Translations under genes and position numbers: made by a program
Part shown: one piece after another, positions 24,172 through 33,540 of the stretch
Position numbering within the stretch: position 1 is the stretch's first letter
Layout of the letters: every line of letters begins with the position of its first letter
Source: Treponema sp.
Lineage (GTDB): Bacteria; Spirochaetota; Spirochaetia; Treponematales; Treponemataceae
Direction: 5' to 3'
Assembly: GCA_022510905.1 (NCBI GenBank)
Contig: JAFLSN010000018.1
Location: 1 to 46,397 of the forward strand
Length of the DNA: 46,397 bases
Notes under the pieces: generated by a model
Seen by the model: the letters and a program-made list of their open reading frames with translations, nothing else
Databases searched by the model: none
What the model was told of the DNA's origin: nothing

Positions 24172-25497
24172 ATGTATTCAAAAAACAACGTTGCCCCCAC
24201 GCCTCCAATGGGCTGGAATTCATACGATTATTACAACACAATGGTCACCGAGTCAGATGTACGCGCAAATGCTGAATTTATGGCCACGCACCTCAAACAG
24301 TTTGGATGGGAATACATTGTAGTTGACATCCAGTGGTCTGACCCAAACGCCGGCTCGCTTGTTCCCGCAGTGCAGTATGTGCCGTTTACCCACTTTTGCC
24401 TTGATGAATTTTCCCGCCAGATTCCTGCGCAAAATCGATTTCCCTCCAGCGCAAACGGAAAAGGCTTTGCACCACTCGCTGAATACATTCATTCTCTCGG
24501 CCTAAAATTTGGAATACATATAATGCGTGGAATCCCGCGTATTGCAGCCCACACGCACATGAAGCTGCTCGGTACCACCGCGACGGCAGATCAAATCGCA
24601 AATCCGTTCAGCATAAGCAAGTGGAATGGTGACATGTACGGCGTTGACGCAACCAAACCAGGTGCACGCGAATACTACGAAAGCATTTTTGCGCTCTATG
24701 CAGAATGGGGTGTCGATTTTGTTAAAGTTGACGACATCTGCAACACAAATCTGTATGAGCATGACCCATATTCCGGCGAAAAAGAAATTGAGCTGATTGC
24801 ACATGCCATTGAAACATGCGGCCGCCCAATGGTGCTCTCGCTCAGTCCAGGTCCAGCCGTCATCGAAAAAGCATGGCACATGGAACGGTATGCAAACATG
24901 TGGCGCATCACTGATGATTTTTGGGACAAGTGGGAACTGCTAAAAGCCATGTTCGAACGGTGCGAAGTGTGGCAAAAGCATGTTGGAGGCGGCAACTGGC
25001 CTGACTGCGACATGCTTCCGCTCGGAAAACTTGGCAAAGGATTTGGAGCCGAACGTAGCACCAATTTTACACCTGATGAGCAGATGACCATGCTCACACT
25101 GTGGTGTATTTTCCGCAGTCCACTCATGATTGGCGCAGAGCTTACCAAACTTGACAGCGAAACTCTCTCGCTGCTGACCAACAGCGAAGTTCTTGCCCTT
25201 GAAAAAGCTTCTCACGGTGCGCGGCAGATAATGCGGGATCAGGATCAATGCATATGGCAAAGCTTTGGCCCCGGCTGCCCGGCGCATGGCCAAGACATAT
25301 TCCTGGCACTATTCAATACAAGTGACAACAAAGCCGATATAACAGTGCCACTTTCAGCCGTGGAGGGATTACACCTTGACAAAACATACCAAGTACGGAA
25401 CCTGTGGCTACAGACTGATGAATTTCCACTTCAGGGAAATGCCGTACTCTGCAAGACTGTACCCGCACATGGCGCCGTATTACTCAAATTACGATAA
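24172..25497 (+). CDS. Alpha-galactosidase, glycoside hydrolase family 27
   Basis: The 441-residue enzyme should hydrolyse terminal alpha-galactosides, such as raffinose-family oligosaccharides. The GH27 signature TPPMGWNSYDYYNT opens the protein. The (beta/alpha)8 barrel includes GWEYIVVDIQW and LKFGIHIMRGIPR. The nucleophile region is FVKVDDICNTNL (Asp near residue 186), and the acid/base region is WRITDDFWDKW (near 243-251). A C-terminal beta domain (FLALFNTSDNKADITVPLSA) follows. There is no signal peptide, so the enzyme is cytoplasmic and would need an imported substrate. GGAG is 6 bases before the ATG. It lies 29 bases after dnaJ with no visible terminator, so read-through from dnaJ is likely. 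Confidence 0.92.
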   Translation: MYSKNNVAPTPPMGWNSYDYYNTMVTESDVRANAEFMATHLKQFGWEYIVVDIQWSDPNAGSLVPAVQYVPFTHFCLDEFSRQIPAQNRFPSSANGKGFAPLAEYIHSLGLKFGIHIMRGIPRIAAHTHMKLLGTTATADQIANPFSISKWNGDMYGVDATKPGAREYYESIFALYAEWGVDFVKVDDICNTNLYEHDPYSGEKEIELIAHAIETCGRPMVLSLSPGPAVIEKAWHMERYANMWRITDDFWDKWELLKAMFERCEVWQKHVGGGNWPDCDMLPLGKLGKGFGAERSTNFTPDEQMTMLTLWCIFRSPLMIGAELTKLDSETLSLLTNSEVLALEKASHGARQIMRDQDQCIWQSFGPGCPAHGQDIFLALFNTSDNKADITVPLSAVEGLHLDKTYQVRNLWLQTDEFPLQGNAVLCKTVPAHGAVLLKLR

Positions 25498-25609
25498 CAA
25501 TACATTGAATGTGCCCAGACAGTCTGCATAAAGCCCACAAAGGCCCATCCCGCACATGTATTTTGCAGGATACAATAATGGAATGCCGCCTGAACCACTT
25601 TTTATTAGT

Positions 25610-25800
25610 GCGGAAAAGGTGTATGTCATGCTTCGGCAAAGTCAGCCCATGGCTTGAATACTTGCTGCAAATAGGGGCGAAATGAATGGCATACACCTTT
25701 GACTGCGATACCTTGTAATAACAACAACATATCCACTGCTCAGTTAGCAAGTTTCAGAAAATCATACCCGCCTTATGCGCAGAGGGGTGTGTTGATTTTT
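25610..25800 (-). repeat. Dispersed stem-loop element copy R2 (modules B and A)
   Basis: Module B has arms GGTGTATGTC (25618-25627) and GGCATACACC (25688-25697), pairing at 10 of 10 positions if one G-U is allowed. GTGCGGAAAA precedes the left arm. Module A follows at about 25735-25800, ending in GGGGTGTGTTGATT. Read on the minus strand it matches R5 (5667) and R3 (28138). Together with the terminator it fills the 25498-25889 gap. Confidence 0.75.
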
Positions 25801-25833
25801 TGAATAATGACTGTCTAAAAAATATTCTTTCAT

Positions 25834-25866
25834 AAAAAAAATCCCCCAAAGCCATCGGGGGATTTC
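25834..25866 (-). terminator. Rho-independent terminator of the chemoreceptor gene
   Basis: AAATCCCCC (25839-25847) / GGGGGATTT (25857-25865) form a perfect 9-bp stem. On the minus strand the stem is followed by a run of T residues (plus-strand A 25834-25840). Confidence 0.93.
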
Positions 25867-25889
25867 CAAACAAATGCAAGTCGAACCGA

Positions 25890-27983
25890 TTATACCAAGA
25901 ACTGGTCAACTTCGGCGCCAATCCTGTTGATGGACTGCTTGACTTTGTGCGAAATATCCATCAAGGCGACACCTGTTTCATTTATTTTTTTTGCACCAAC
26001 TTGCATCTCATCCATGTTCTGCTTCATATCGCTGGTCATGTCCTGCAAATGCTGTACTTCGTTCAGGATAACCTTGCTGCCCTCGGTCATTTCTACGGAG
26101 GCGGTGCGAACCTCAACCGTACTGTCATTCATCAACTTGAGCGCTTCGGTAATCTGGAGAGAACCTTCATTTTGTTCTTCCATGGCAGAACGAATCTGAA
26201 TAACCAGCTGGTCGGTGTCTTTTAGCTCCTGCGACACCTGTGCAAATGAATGGCTTGACTCGGTAGAAGCCGCAACCACACTGCTGATTGATTCCTTGAT
26301 CTGCGTAAGCTGATCGCCGATTGTTTTGGACTGGGCTGCGGAAGTCTCTGAAAGCTTTCGGATTTCGTCAGCAACCACGGCAAAACCTTTACCGGCCTCA
26401 CCTGCATGGGCAGCTTCGATAGCTGCGTTCATGGCCAACAGGTTTGTCTGTTCAGCTATGTTTGCAATCGCCTGGTTTGCGTCCTGCAACAAGTCGCTCT
26501 GGCCTTCAATCTGCACAATACGTTCATTTACAGAACCAAGTTTTGTAAAACCGGTCTGCGCATGGCTTGCAAGCATGCTGAACGATTCAGCCATTTTTCC
26601 CATGGAAGTGTTCACGGAGCGAATGTTGCCCAACATTTCTTCAACTGCGGCAGATGCTTCTGTCACACCAGACGACTGATTTTCTATCATGTTGTTGAGA
26701 GCCATGATGTTTGCATAAATCTGGTCAACAGCGGTGGCCGTTTGGTCAACCGACTCTTTCTGCCCGCTAATCTGCAAGTAAATGCTTTCAATATTTGCAA
26801 TAATTTCGGTGATTGAACTCACCGTGTCGCTCGTGCTCGCCTCAAGGTCTTCGCCGGCGCTTGCAAGGATTCCACGGCTGTCTTTCATCTCAAAAATAAT
26901 CTTCTGCAGCTTTTCGGCAAATATATTGAAGCCGTGCACCACATCACCCACTTCGTCCTGGACATTCACGTTAATGCGCTTGGTAAGATCTGCCTCGCCG
27001 CTTGAAATATCGGTCAAAGTCGCGCGCACATCTTTGAGCGGATCCAAGAGCCGCATGATAAACATGCCAGACACGACACAAAGAACAATGACAATCAACA
27101 GAAGAACAATCACGGTGTTTTTAATGACGGAGCGCACGGTGGTGGTAATTCCTTCTTCATCGCAGAACGTGGCTACCATACCGGTTATTTTTCCCAGCTC
27201 GGTTTTGAGCGGAAAGCATACGCCCATGTATTTCTTGCCAAGCAAAGTAGCTTTTGTTTCAAATGTTTCGCCGCTTCTTTCCACGCGCTGAAGCATCTCC
27301 TGGTCTTCAATGCGTGAACCAGCCTGCGAGCGTCCGCTCTGGTCACGCAACGTACTTGAAACACGTAAATTCCCTTCCGCGATAGTAATCTCAATATCGT
27401 AGATTTGCTTCATGTAGTCAACAAAGCTTTGCCGCGAAAGGTCATAACCTGCGACCAGAGCCCCCAGCAGACGGCCCCTGCTGTCTTTTATTGCCGAAGC
27501 CACAAGCATCGAATATCCAATCACCCCGGATTTTGACTCATAAGTTTTGGCTTCGCTCATGCCCTCTCGCACAATGTCTTTGACACATGCCATGTCCGAA
27601 AGATCCGAGCCCTGCATAAAGGTTCCGCCCGAGCCCGAAATAGCGCGCCCGTTCGCATCTGTAACAAACATGATGTCGTTCCCTACTATCGAACGTTTTT
27701 GCTCTACCAACGTTCCGATAAAGCTGGCATCACCTTCTTCCATAGCTTCAATAAAATTGGGCCGTTCCGCGAGCGCCACCACAGAGTTTCGCAAAATGGT
27801 GCCGTACTTTTCCATATTGTTCAAAATTCCACGCTGCACAGTCCGGAGTTCCGACCGTATAGTGGTGATAAATTCATTTTCAAACAGCTTCAAGCAGACA
27901 ATTTCGATGGAAACCGCAGAAAGCACGATAGAGACTCCCACAAGGATTCCCATCTTTACAGATAATTTTAAGCCTTTACGCAT
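25890..27983 (-). CDS. Methyl-accepting chemotaxis protein
   Basis: This 697-residue transmembrane chemoreceptor has a first membrane segment at about residues 12-33. A periplasmic Cache-like sensor follows at about 35-285 ([20 protein letters not shown] and [17 protein letters not shown]). The second membrane segment is at about 290-313 ([20 protein letters not shown]), then HAMP at about 312-365. The long coiled-coil signalling domain carries the conserved hairpin tip [20 protein letters not shown], then [13 protein letters not shown]. The ligand is unknown. AAGGAAG precedes ATG 27983. It has its own promoter and a strong terminator. Confidence 0.97.
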   Translation of the reverse strand: MRKGLKLSVKMGILVGVSIVLSAVSIEIVCLKLFENEFITTIRSELRTVQRGILNNMEKYGTILRNSVVALAERPNFIEAMEEGDASFIGTLVEQKRSIVGNDIMFVTDANGRAISGSGGTFMQGSDLSDMACVKDIVREGMSEAKTYESKSGVIGYSMLVASAIKDSRGRLLGALVAGYDLSRQSFVDYMKQIYDIEITIAEGNLRVSSTLRDQSGRSQAGSRIEDQEMLQRVERSGETFETKATLLGKKYMGVCFPLKTELGKITGMVATFCDEEGITTTVRSVIKNTVIVLLLIVIVLCVVSGMFIMRLLDPLKDVRATLTDISSGEADLTKRINVNVQDEVGDVVHGFNIFAEKLQKIIFEMKDSRGILASAGEDLEASTSDTVSSITEIIANIESIYLQISGQKESVDQTATAVDQIYANIMALNNMIENQSSGVTEASAAVEEMLGNIRSVNTSMGKMAESFSMLASHAQTGFTKLGSVNERIVQIEGQSDLLQDANQAIANIAEQTNLLAMNAAIEAAHAGEAGKGFAVVADEIRKLSETSAAQSKTIGDQLTQIKESISSVVAASTESSHSFAQVSQELKDTDQLVIQIRSAMEEQNEGSLQITEALKLMNDSTVEVRTASVEMTEGSKVILNEVQHLQDMTSDMKQNMDEMQVGAKKINETGVALMDISHKVKQSINRIGAEVDQFLV

Positions 27984-28025
27984 AAGAGCTTCCTTTAATA
28001 TTGAATTAAAAAATCAATTTAGGGC

Positions 28026-28055
28026 ATTATACTTCAAAAAACATGATTTGTCCAA
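28026..28055 (-). promoter_or_regulatory. Promoter of the chemoreceptor gene
   Basis: Minus strand: TTGGAC (28055-28050), 18 bp, TATAAT (28031-28026). Confidence 0.7.
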
Positions 28056-28137
28056 TATGAATTTGCAATAAAACATAAAAAAAGATTTTTTTTAACTGCG
28101 GACAGTTGAAGCGCCTTGCACACGGCAAAAAGCAAAG

Positions 28138-28326
28138 TGAGGTGTGATTTTTATGAAATTTGACAACCGGGCAGTGATAAAAAACTTTAGATGTTGCCGG
28201 GTGTGTCGTCCTTATCAGGTATCGCGGCCAATGGCACATACCATTCATTTCTCCCCAACCTGCGGCAAGTCTTCAAGCCGGGGCTGACTTTGCAGAAGCA
28301 CGGCATGTGCACTTCCGCACGAATCA
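28138..28326 (+). repeat. Dispersed stem-loop element copy R3 (modules A and B)
   Basis: Module A (28138-28192) contains GAAATTTGACAACCGGGCAG, then TGATAAAAAACTTTAGA, near-identical to 5694-5745. Module B has arms GGCACATACC (28233-28242) and GGCATGTGCA (28302-28311) with 8 of 10 pairs. The middle, CTTCAAGCCGGGGCTGACTT then TGCAGAAGC, matches R2 and R5 closely. No gene is supported between 27984 and 28591. Confidence 0.75.
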
Positions 28327-28399
28327 ACAAAACCATGGAGAATTGCTACAGCGCGAATGCAAAATTTATTTGCAAGTTTATAAAATCTTTTTATTTTTG

Positions 28400-28434
28400 T
28401 TGTAAAATCACGAATAAAAATTGTAAAATTACGA
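28400..28434. promoter_or_regulatory. Pair of direct repeats 21 bp apart upstream of the acyl-CoA ligase promoter
   Basis: TTGTAAAATCACGA (28400-28413) and TTGTAAAATTACGA (28421-28434) differ at one base. They are two helical turns apart and end about 40 bp upstream of the -35 box at 28476, a typical activator position. Confidence 0.5.
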
Positions 28435-28475
28435 CTTTTCAACGCATTTTTTTTCATTTTTTCACGTTAAATTCA

Positions 28476-28504
28476 TTGCCTTTTACATCTGTGGACTATA
28501 TAAT
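28476..28504 (+). promoter_or_regulatory. Promoter of the acyl-CoA ligase gene
   Basis: TTGCCT (28476-28481), 17 bp, TATAAT (28499-28504). Confidence 0.72.
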
Positions 28505-28591
28505 AAAATCGTATCGTTTTTATATCAAATACCTCGCATACCATGCGTTGTGTTCTGTATTTTGTTTTGCCATAGCCAAGGTGAATCCCGA

Positions 28592-30538
28592 ATGGCAAAA
28601 ACTTCCAGGTGGATTGCGATGGAACAAACATTACCCAAAATGTTAAAGCAGGTTGCTGAAACATACCCCGAAATAAATGCCCAGTATTCCAGAACCAAAA
28701 CAGGTGATTTTATTCCAACCAACTACCACAACCTGTTTCAGCGGGCATTGGATTTTGCAGGGGGGCTCATTCAGCTGGGTGTGCAGCGCGGAGACCGAAT
28801 CGGACTGATCAGCGACAACCGTGCGGAGTGGGAACAGGCCGACATGGGACTGCTCGCTATCGGTGCCATCGACTGCCCACGCGGGTGTGATGCCACCGAA
28901 AACGACCTGGCATACATTCTTTCGTTCGCGGAATGCGGCGTGGTCATAACCGAAAATTCCACGCAGGTGCGCAAAATCCTCAACGTCAAAGAAAAACTTC
29001 CCGTGCTATCCACTTTTATCGTGTTCGATGAAGTAGCAGAATCAGAAAAGCAGCGGGCTGCCGAAATACACGTAGCCGTGCTGCAATTCCAGGACGTGCT
29101 AAAAAGCGGGCACGAGTGGCGCAAAAACAATCCGGACATGGTAGAAAATGAGCTTGCAAAAGGCCAATGGGACGACCTTGCCACGATTATTTTTACCAGC
29201 GGAACCACCGGCACTCCCAAAGGCGTGATGCTTTCGCACGGCAATTTTTTGATTCAGCTTGACGAATTGCAGGAACGCATTTTTCTGAATCCAGGTGAAC
29301 GCGCATTGTGCATTCTTCCTGTATGGCATGTATACCAGCGTGAATGTGAATACGTGATTCTTTCGCAGGCTGCAGGAATCTGCTACAGCAAGCCGATTGG
29401 CAGCATGCTGCTCGCTGATTTAAAAAAACTTAATCCGCACCTGATGCCAGCTGTGCCCCGCGTGTACGAGTCGATATACGATGGCATCTGGAAAAAAATG
29501 CGCAAGACCGGCGGCGTTACTTTTGTGCTGTTCAAGTTCTTTGTAAACGAATCCCTGCTGTGGTGCGCCATAGACAACAAGCTTCGGCGCAAAACCGCCC
29601 GCTTCGGCCGCGACTGGGTTGGGCTCTGGTGGCCTGTTTTGGTATGGCCGTGGCTCCTGCTCTACCCCGTCAGACTTTTGGGAAAACTGCTTGTACTAAA
29701 CAAAATCAAATCTATGACAGGAAAGCATCTCCGCACAGGAATTGCCGGTGGCGGTGCCTATCCCAAATATATAGATACATTTTTCCAGGCGGTAGGAATT
29801 CCTGTCGTGGAAGGCTATGGCCTAACGGAAACATCGCCCATTGTCAGCGTGCGCCCCATTGCCGCACCCGTTATGCGCACAGTGGGGACTCCGCTTCGCC
29901 ATGTGGAAGTGCGTATCGTTGACGACAACGGCGTTGTGCTTGGCAGATGCAAAAAAGGTTCGCTCCAAGTTCGTGGCCCCACAGTCATGAAAGGCTACTA
30001 CAAACGCGACGACCTCACCGAGAAAGTGATGACTGACGACGGCTGGCTTGACACCGGCGACATCGCGATACTCACCGTTGATGGAGAAATACAGCTGCGC
30101 GGGCGCAAAAAAGACACGATTGTGCTTCTTGGCGGAGAAAATGTGGAACCGCTTCCAATAGAAGAACGCATGAACAGCTCGCGCTTTATCGAAAAGTCAG
30201 TGGTGGTGGGGCAGGACTGCCGTTATCTCGCGGCGCTCATTCTGCCAAGCAAAGACGATATAGAATCCTATGCCACTGAGAACAAGATTCCATACAACGA
30301 CTACGAGGAACTTGTTCACTCTGACGCTATCCACAAACTGCTGGAAAGCGAAATAAATGAACAGGTGAATCCAAAAATGGGGTTCAAGGCGTATGAACGA
30401 ATCAATCGGTTTGCCATCATCACCAAGCCATTTGAAATCGGTGTAGAACTCAGCGCCAAGCAGGAGATGATGCGGTATAAAATCAGCATACAATATGAAC
30501 AGCTCATAAAAACACTCTACGATGAAAAGAAAAAATGA
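28592..30538 (+). CDS. AMP-binding protein, long-chain acyl-CoA synthetase type
   Basis: The 648-residue enzyme belongs to the ANL superfamily and should activate fatty acids to acyl-AMP and acyl-CoA. The P-loop-like motif is ATIIFTSGTTGTPKGVMLSH (about residues 197-216). Further motifs are VEGYGLTETSPIVSVRP, GWLDTGDIAILTVDGEIQLR and GRKKDTIVLLGGENVEPLPI. A hydrophobic stretch WWPVLVWPWLLLYPVRLLG near residue 350 suggests membrane association, as in FadD15-like enzymes. AAGGTGA precedes ATG 28592. The gene is single, with a consensus-like promoter and a possible activator site upstream. The substrate chain length cannot be decided from sequence. Confidence 0.92.
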   Translation: MAKTSRWIAMEQTLPKMLKQVAETYPEINAQYSRTKTGDFIPTNYHNLFQRALDFAGGLIQLGVQRGDRIGLISDNRAEWEQADMGLLAIGAIDCPRGCDATENDLAYILSFAECGVVITENSTQVRKILNVKEKLPVLSTFIVFDEVAESEKQRAAEIHVAVLQFQDVLKSGHEWRKNNPDMVENELAKGQWDDLATIIFTSGTTGTPKGVMLSHGNFLIQLDELQERIFLNPGERALCILPVWHVYQRECEYVILSQAAGICYSKPIGSMLLADLKKLNPHLMPAVPRVYESIYDGIWKKMRKTGGVTFVLFKFFVNESLLWCAIDNKLRRKTARFGRDWVGLWWPVLVWPWLLLYPVRLLGKLLVLNKIKSMTGKHLRTGIAGGGAYPKYIDTFFQAVGIPVVEGYGLTETSPIVSVRPIAAPVMRTVGTPLRHVEVRIVDDNGVVLGRCKKGSLQVRGPTVMKGYYKRDDLTEKVMTDDGWLDTGDIAILTVDGEIQLRGRKKDTIVLLGGENVEPLPIEERMNSSRFIEKSVVVGQDCRYLAALILPSKDDIESYATENKIPYNDYEELVHSDAIHKLLESEINEQVNPKMGFKAYERINRFAIITKPFEIGVELSAKQEMMRYKISIQYEQLIKTLYDEKKK

Positions 30539-30650
30539 CCGTATTCAGCATGTTCAGCATCTAAATCCAGCCATGCATAATTTGATTATATTGCATGAAT
30601 CTTGGCAGACCGAATGACCGCACAAAAAAAACGGCCGCCGAGTCAAGCAA

Positions 30651-31547
30651 CTACCAGCGCGTGTTATGCAAAATGTCCGTCACTGCAAGATGAATTTTCT
30701 TTTGGCTTTCAGTGCCGCCGACCTGCATTTTTTGCACAAAGCCTATATTGTAAAATCCGAGCGCATTTCCTGCCGTGTGATAGATAAAACCTTCCGCGTA
30801 CGGACCGTTTTCAAGCACGATTTTTGGCACCAGCGCAAGTCCAAGCCCCAACGCTGCCAGCGCCATCACAGCTTCGTTACCCTCGGCTTCTGCCACAACC
30901 CTGGGCTTTACGTTGCGGCTTTTTATCCAGGTATCAAAGCGATTTCTTGCAAGACCTGCTTTTGGCAAAATAAGCGGCATGGTTGAAACTATATCCTGCG
31001 GACTTCCGTCAACCTGAATATACATGCCGGTACTGCTTGCGGCAAAAACAAGCGGGCTTGTTCGTACCGAAACGCAGTCAAGTCCTTCAAAGCCATCGTC
31101 TGGTATGGCGGCAACAGCGAGCTCAGCCCGGCTTTCGCGCACGGCGGCAATGGCACCGGCAGGATCGCCTGTTTCCACAGAAAGCTGTATTCCCGGATAT
31201 GCCGAAGAAAGACGGGTAATAAACGGAGGCATGATTGTGTAGCAGGCGGTTACGCTGGCATACACGTGCAAGGTTCCTGACACGCTGTCTCCATGCTGGG
31301 AAAATTCCTGCAACAGCTCATTTTGCTCATCAAGAACTTTTCGCGCAAATTCAGCGAAACGTTTTCCGTGCTCTGTAAGCGCAACTTCCCGGTTGTCGCG
31401 GTCAAACAGCGGCACTCCGGTTTCTTCTTCAAGGCGGCCCACAAGACGGCTCAATGCGGAAGCACTCAAATTCACTTCCTGGGCGGCCTTCGCAAAATGC
31501 AACGTTCGGCTCAGCTGCAAAAACGCCTTGAGCTCATAAAAATCCAT
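30651..31547 (-). CDS. LysR-family transcriptional regulator, IlvY-like
   Basis: The 298-residue LysR regulator has an N-terminal winged helix (LKAFLQLSRTLHFAKAAQEV, then NLSASALSRLVGRLEEETGV). A periplasmic-binding-like effector domain follows (GTLHVYASVTACYTIMPPFI, ELAVAAIPDDGFEG, GNEAVMALAALGLGLALVPK and IVLENGPYAEG). These segments closely resemble E. coli IlvY, which activates ilvC when bound by acetolactate or acetohydroxybutyrate. No ilv gene is adjacent, so the target is unproven. No Shine-Dalgarno site is present before ATG 31547, and the promoter ends at the start codon. It converges with the acyl-CoA ligase gene; the 112-bp gap holds only a T-run on the minus strand near 30630. Confidence 0.85.
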   Translation of the reverse strand: MDFYELKAFLQLSRTLHFAKAAQEVNLSASALSRLVGRLEEETGVPLFDRDNREVALTEHGKRFAEFARKVLDEQNELLQEFSQHGDSVSGTLHVYASVTACYTIMPPFITRLSSAYPGIQLSVETGDPAGAIAAVRESRAELAVAAIPDDGFEGLDCVSVRTSPLVFAASSTGMYIQVDGSPQDIVSTMPLILPKAGLARNRFDTWIKSRNVKPRVVAEAEGNEAVMALAALGLGLALVPKIVLENGPYAEGFIYHTAGNALGFYNIGFVQKMQVGGTESQKKIHLAVTDILHNTRW

Positions 31548-31553
31548 ACCGTC

Positions 31554-31582
31554 AGTTTAAAACCAAACATGGGCTTGGTCAA
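31554..31582 (-). promoter_or_regulatory. Promoter of the IlvY-like gene, abutting its start
   Basis: Minus strand: TTGACC (31582-31577), 17 bp, TAAACT (31559-31554), six bases, then ATG 31547. Confidence 0.68.
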
Positions 31583-31806
31583 GAAAAACATACGGGCCTC
31601 TTCTTGAAACCTAACAGGAAGGCCCTGAACACCCCTCACGGTGACGCAAAAATACCGTTAACATCGCATACAATACTGCCGATAGTAACGATAAAGATGT
31701 GGCACACGTTGCGTTTTGTTTTAGCGCAGCCAATTCTGCCGTTAGCAAACACATATTTTGCCACCAACAAGAAAGGCCGCTTATGCGGATTTTTACGGGA
31801 GTCCAT

Positions 31807-32634
31807 ATGAAAAAACTGATTGCTGGCACAGTTCTTGCGTTGCTTTCGGGAACCGTTTTTGCTTTTGACCAAAGCACAATTTCTCCCAACGGAGGAGTTT
31901 CTTCATATACAAAAACCGATTACATTATCACATCAAAATTCGGGGATTACTTCCGTTCGCCTTCTGTAAAATACGTGCACATGTTCAACACAAACGGACT
32001 TGAAACGGAATGTATTTCATACAGCGCAAAAGATGTTCTGATTGACCGCATCATGTATGATTACGACACCAGCCGCAACTTGGTTTCATCCAGATTCTAC
32101 AACGCAAGCGATGAACTCCAATGGAAGACACAGGTTGAATACGACAGCACTGGAAAAATAAAAGAAGAAGCTGAATATGACGCTTCGGGACGACTAACAG
32201 CAAAAACCATCTATCGCTACAACGGACGCGAAACATCGGAATCGCTGTACAATGGCGAAGGGGCGCTGCTTTCGCGTACAATCAAAAAAACAAACGAACT
32301 GAATCGCCTTGTAGAAGTGAACAAATACTTTGATGACGGCTCACTTGATGTGCAGGAAGTGTACGGCTATGCAGACAACGGCCATCTTGTGCAGGTTGAA
32401 TATTTTGACGCACACAAGGAGTGCACCGGCAAAACCATATTCCGCTACGACAGCGCCGGTGTTCTTACAGAAGAGCAGCAGCTTAACGCCACAAAGCTTT
32501 TGGTGGCACGAAAAATATACAAAAGCGATTCAATGGGAAATCCCACCAAAGTGAGCCTATATTCCGTAGCAGAAAAATTCGGAAGCATTGCAAATGAACT
32601 GCAAGGCATTACCGAATACTCGTACAAGTATTAA
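31807..32634 (+). CDS. Secreted protein with YD-like repeats
   Basis: The 275-residue protein has a type I signal peptide (MKKLIAGTVLALLSGTVFA before FDQS). The mature part consists of short repeats of the form xYDxxGxLxxxxxY: VEYDSTGKIKEEAEYDASGR, then LTAKTIYRYNG, YFDDGSLDVQEVYGYADNG, and YFDAHKECTGKTIFRYDSAG. This resembles RHS/YD or toxin_WG-like beta-strand repeats and suggests a periplasmic or surface structural protein. GGGAG lies 5 bases before ATG 31807, which rules against the earlier in-frame ATGs. It is a single gene of unknown function. Confidence 0.75.
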   Translation: MKKLIAGTVLALLSGTVFAFDQSTISPNGGVSSYTKTDYIITSKFGDYFRSPSVKYVHMFNTNGLETECISYSAKDVLIDRIMYDYDTSRNLVSSRFYNASDELQWKTQVEYDSTGKIKEEAEYDASGRLTAKTIYRYNGRETSESLYNGEGALLSRTIKKTNELNRLVEVNKYFDDGSLDVQEVYGYADNGHLVQVEYFDAHKECTGKTIFRYDSAGVLTEEQQLNATKLLVARKIYKSDSMGNPTKVSLYSVAEKFGSIANELQGITEYSYKY

Positions 32635-32719
32635 AAGCGCCAAACACCAGCTGGGCGGCCCGATATACAAGCTGGAAAAGACATTCTGGCAACCACCCCA
32701 ATGCTGAACATTTCATACA

Positions 32720-32749
32720 GAAAAGGATGTCTGTTATGGCACCCTTTTC
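32720..32749. terminator. Inverted repeat between convergent genes, possible bidirectional terminator
   Basis: GAAAAGG (32720-32726) / CCTTTTC (32743-32749) lie between the ends of the YD-repeat and rubrerythrin genes. The stem is short and AT-rich, so function is uncertain. Confidence 0.35.
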
Positions 32750-32761
32750 CGTATTTGATTC

Positions 32762-33304
32762 TCAGTAGTTTTCAGCCTTTACCTGAAAGAACGCCTGCGG
32801 ATGGGCACAGACAGGACACTCAGCGGGTGCCTTTTTGCCAACGCAGATGTGCCCGCAGTTGGCGCACTGCCAGATAACATCGCCGTCCTTGCTGAACACA
32901 CGTTCGCCAGTCACATTGTCAAGCAGCTTGCGATAGCGTTCTTCGTGCGCTTTTTCAATGGCGGCAACGCTTTCAAACAAGGCGGCAATTTTGTCAAAGC
33001 CTTCTTCGCGGGCAGTTTTTGCAAAATCCGCGTACATGCCAGTCCATTCAAAATTTTCACCTTCGGCGGCAAGCTTCAGGTTTTCCGCGGTAGAACCGAT
33101 TTCTCCGTTCAAAAGTTTGTACCAGATTTTTGCATGCTCCTTTTCGTTTTGCGCAGTTTCTTCAAAAATGTCAGCAATCTGCTCAAATCCGTCTTTGCGG
33201 GCTTTGCTTGCGAACCAGCTGTACTTGTTTCGTGCTTCAGACTCGCCAGCAAACGCTGCCTGCAGGTTCGCTTCAGTTTTGGTGCCTTTCAAATCTTTTG
33301 CCAT
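32762..33304 (-). CDS. rbr: Rubrerythrin
   Basis: Rubrerythrin reduces hydrogen peroxide in anaerobes. The 180-residue protein has the four-helix diiron domain with ExxH-type ligands ([20 protein letters not shown], then [20 protein letters not shown] and [20 protein letters not shown]). The C-terminal rubredoxin knot is [20 protein letters not shown], then [16 protein letters not shown] precedes ATG 33304. The in-frame extension upstream to 33754 crosses the IS remnant and is not coding. No partner reductase is adjacent. Confidence 0.95.
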   Translation of the reverse strand: MAKDLKGTKTEANLQAAFAGESEARNKYSWFASKARKDGFEQIADIFEETAQNEKEHAKIWYKLLNGEIGSTAENLKLAAEGENFEWTGMYADFAKTAREEGFDKIAALFESVAAIEKAHEERYRKLLDNVTGERVFSKDGDVIWQCANCGHICVGKKAPAECPVCAHPQAFFQVKAENY

Positions 33305-33394
33305 GGTATTCCTCCATAAAAAACCAACCAAAAGTTTAGTTTCGCTTGTTTTTTGAGCCACTCCGCAGAGATTGAGAAGCGGCAGTTTATATGC

Positions 33395-33413
33395 AAGTTT
33401 GCAACGCAAACTT
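33395..33413. repeat. Perfect hairpin upstream of rubrerythrin
   Basis: AAGTTTGC (33395-33402) and GCAAACTT (33406-33413) form an 8-bp stem with a 3-base loop, about 90 bp upstream of the rubrerythrin start. No T-run follows. It could be an operator or part of the neighbouring IS debris. Confidence 0.4.
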
Positions 33414-33540
33414 CGGGAAAAAGCTGCAACATTTCTGCACTTTTCCAACAGTCCGCACAAAGCCAATGCAGCAAAAAATGCCGAATGGCGCCATGTTCCG
33501 ACATGTTTGCAGTATACACGAGCAGCGCGGTATAAATCAA

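Noticed and set aside
30600..30650. Rho-independent terminator of the IlvY-like gene
   Set aside because: There is an eight-T run on the minus strand but only a three-base-pair stem before it, too weak to call.
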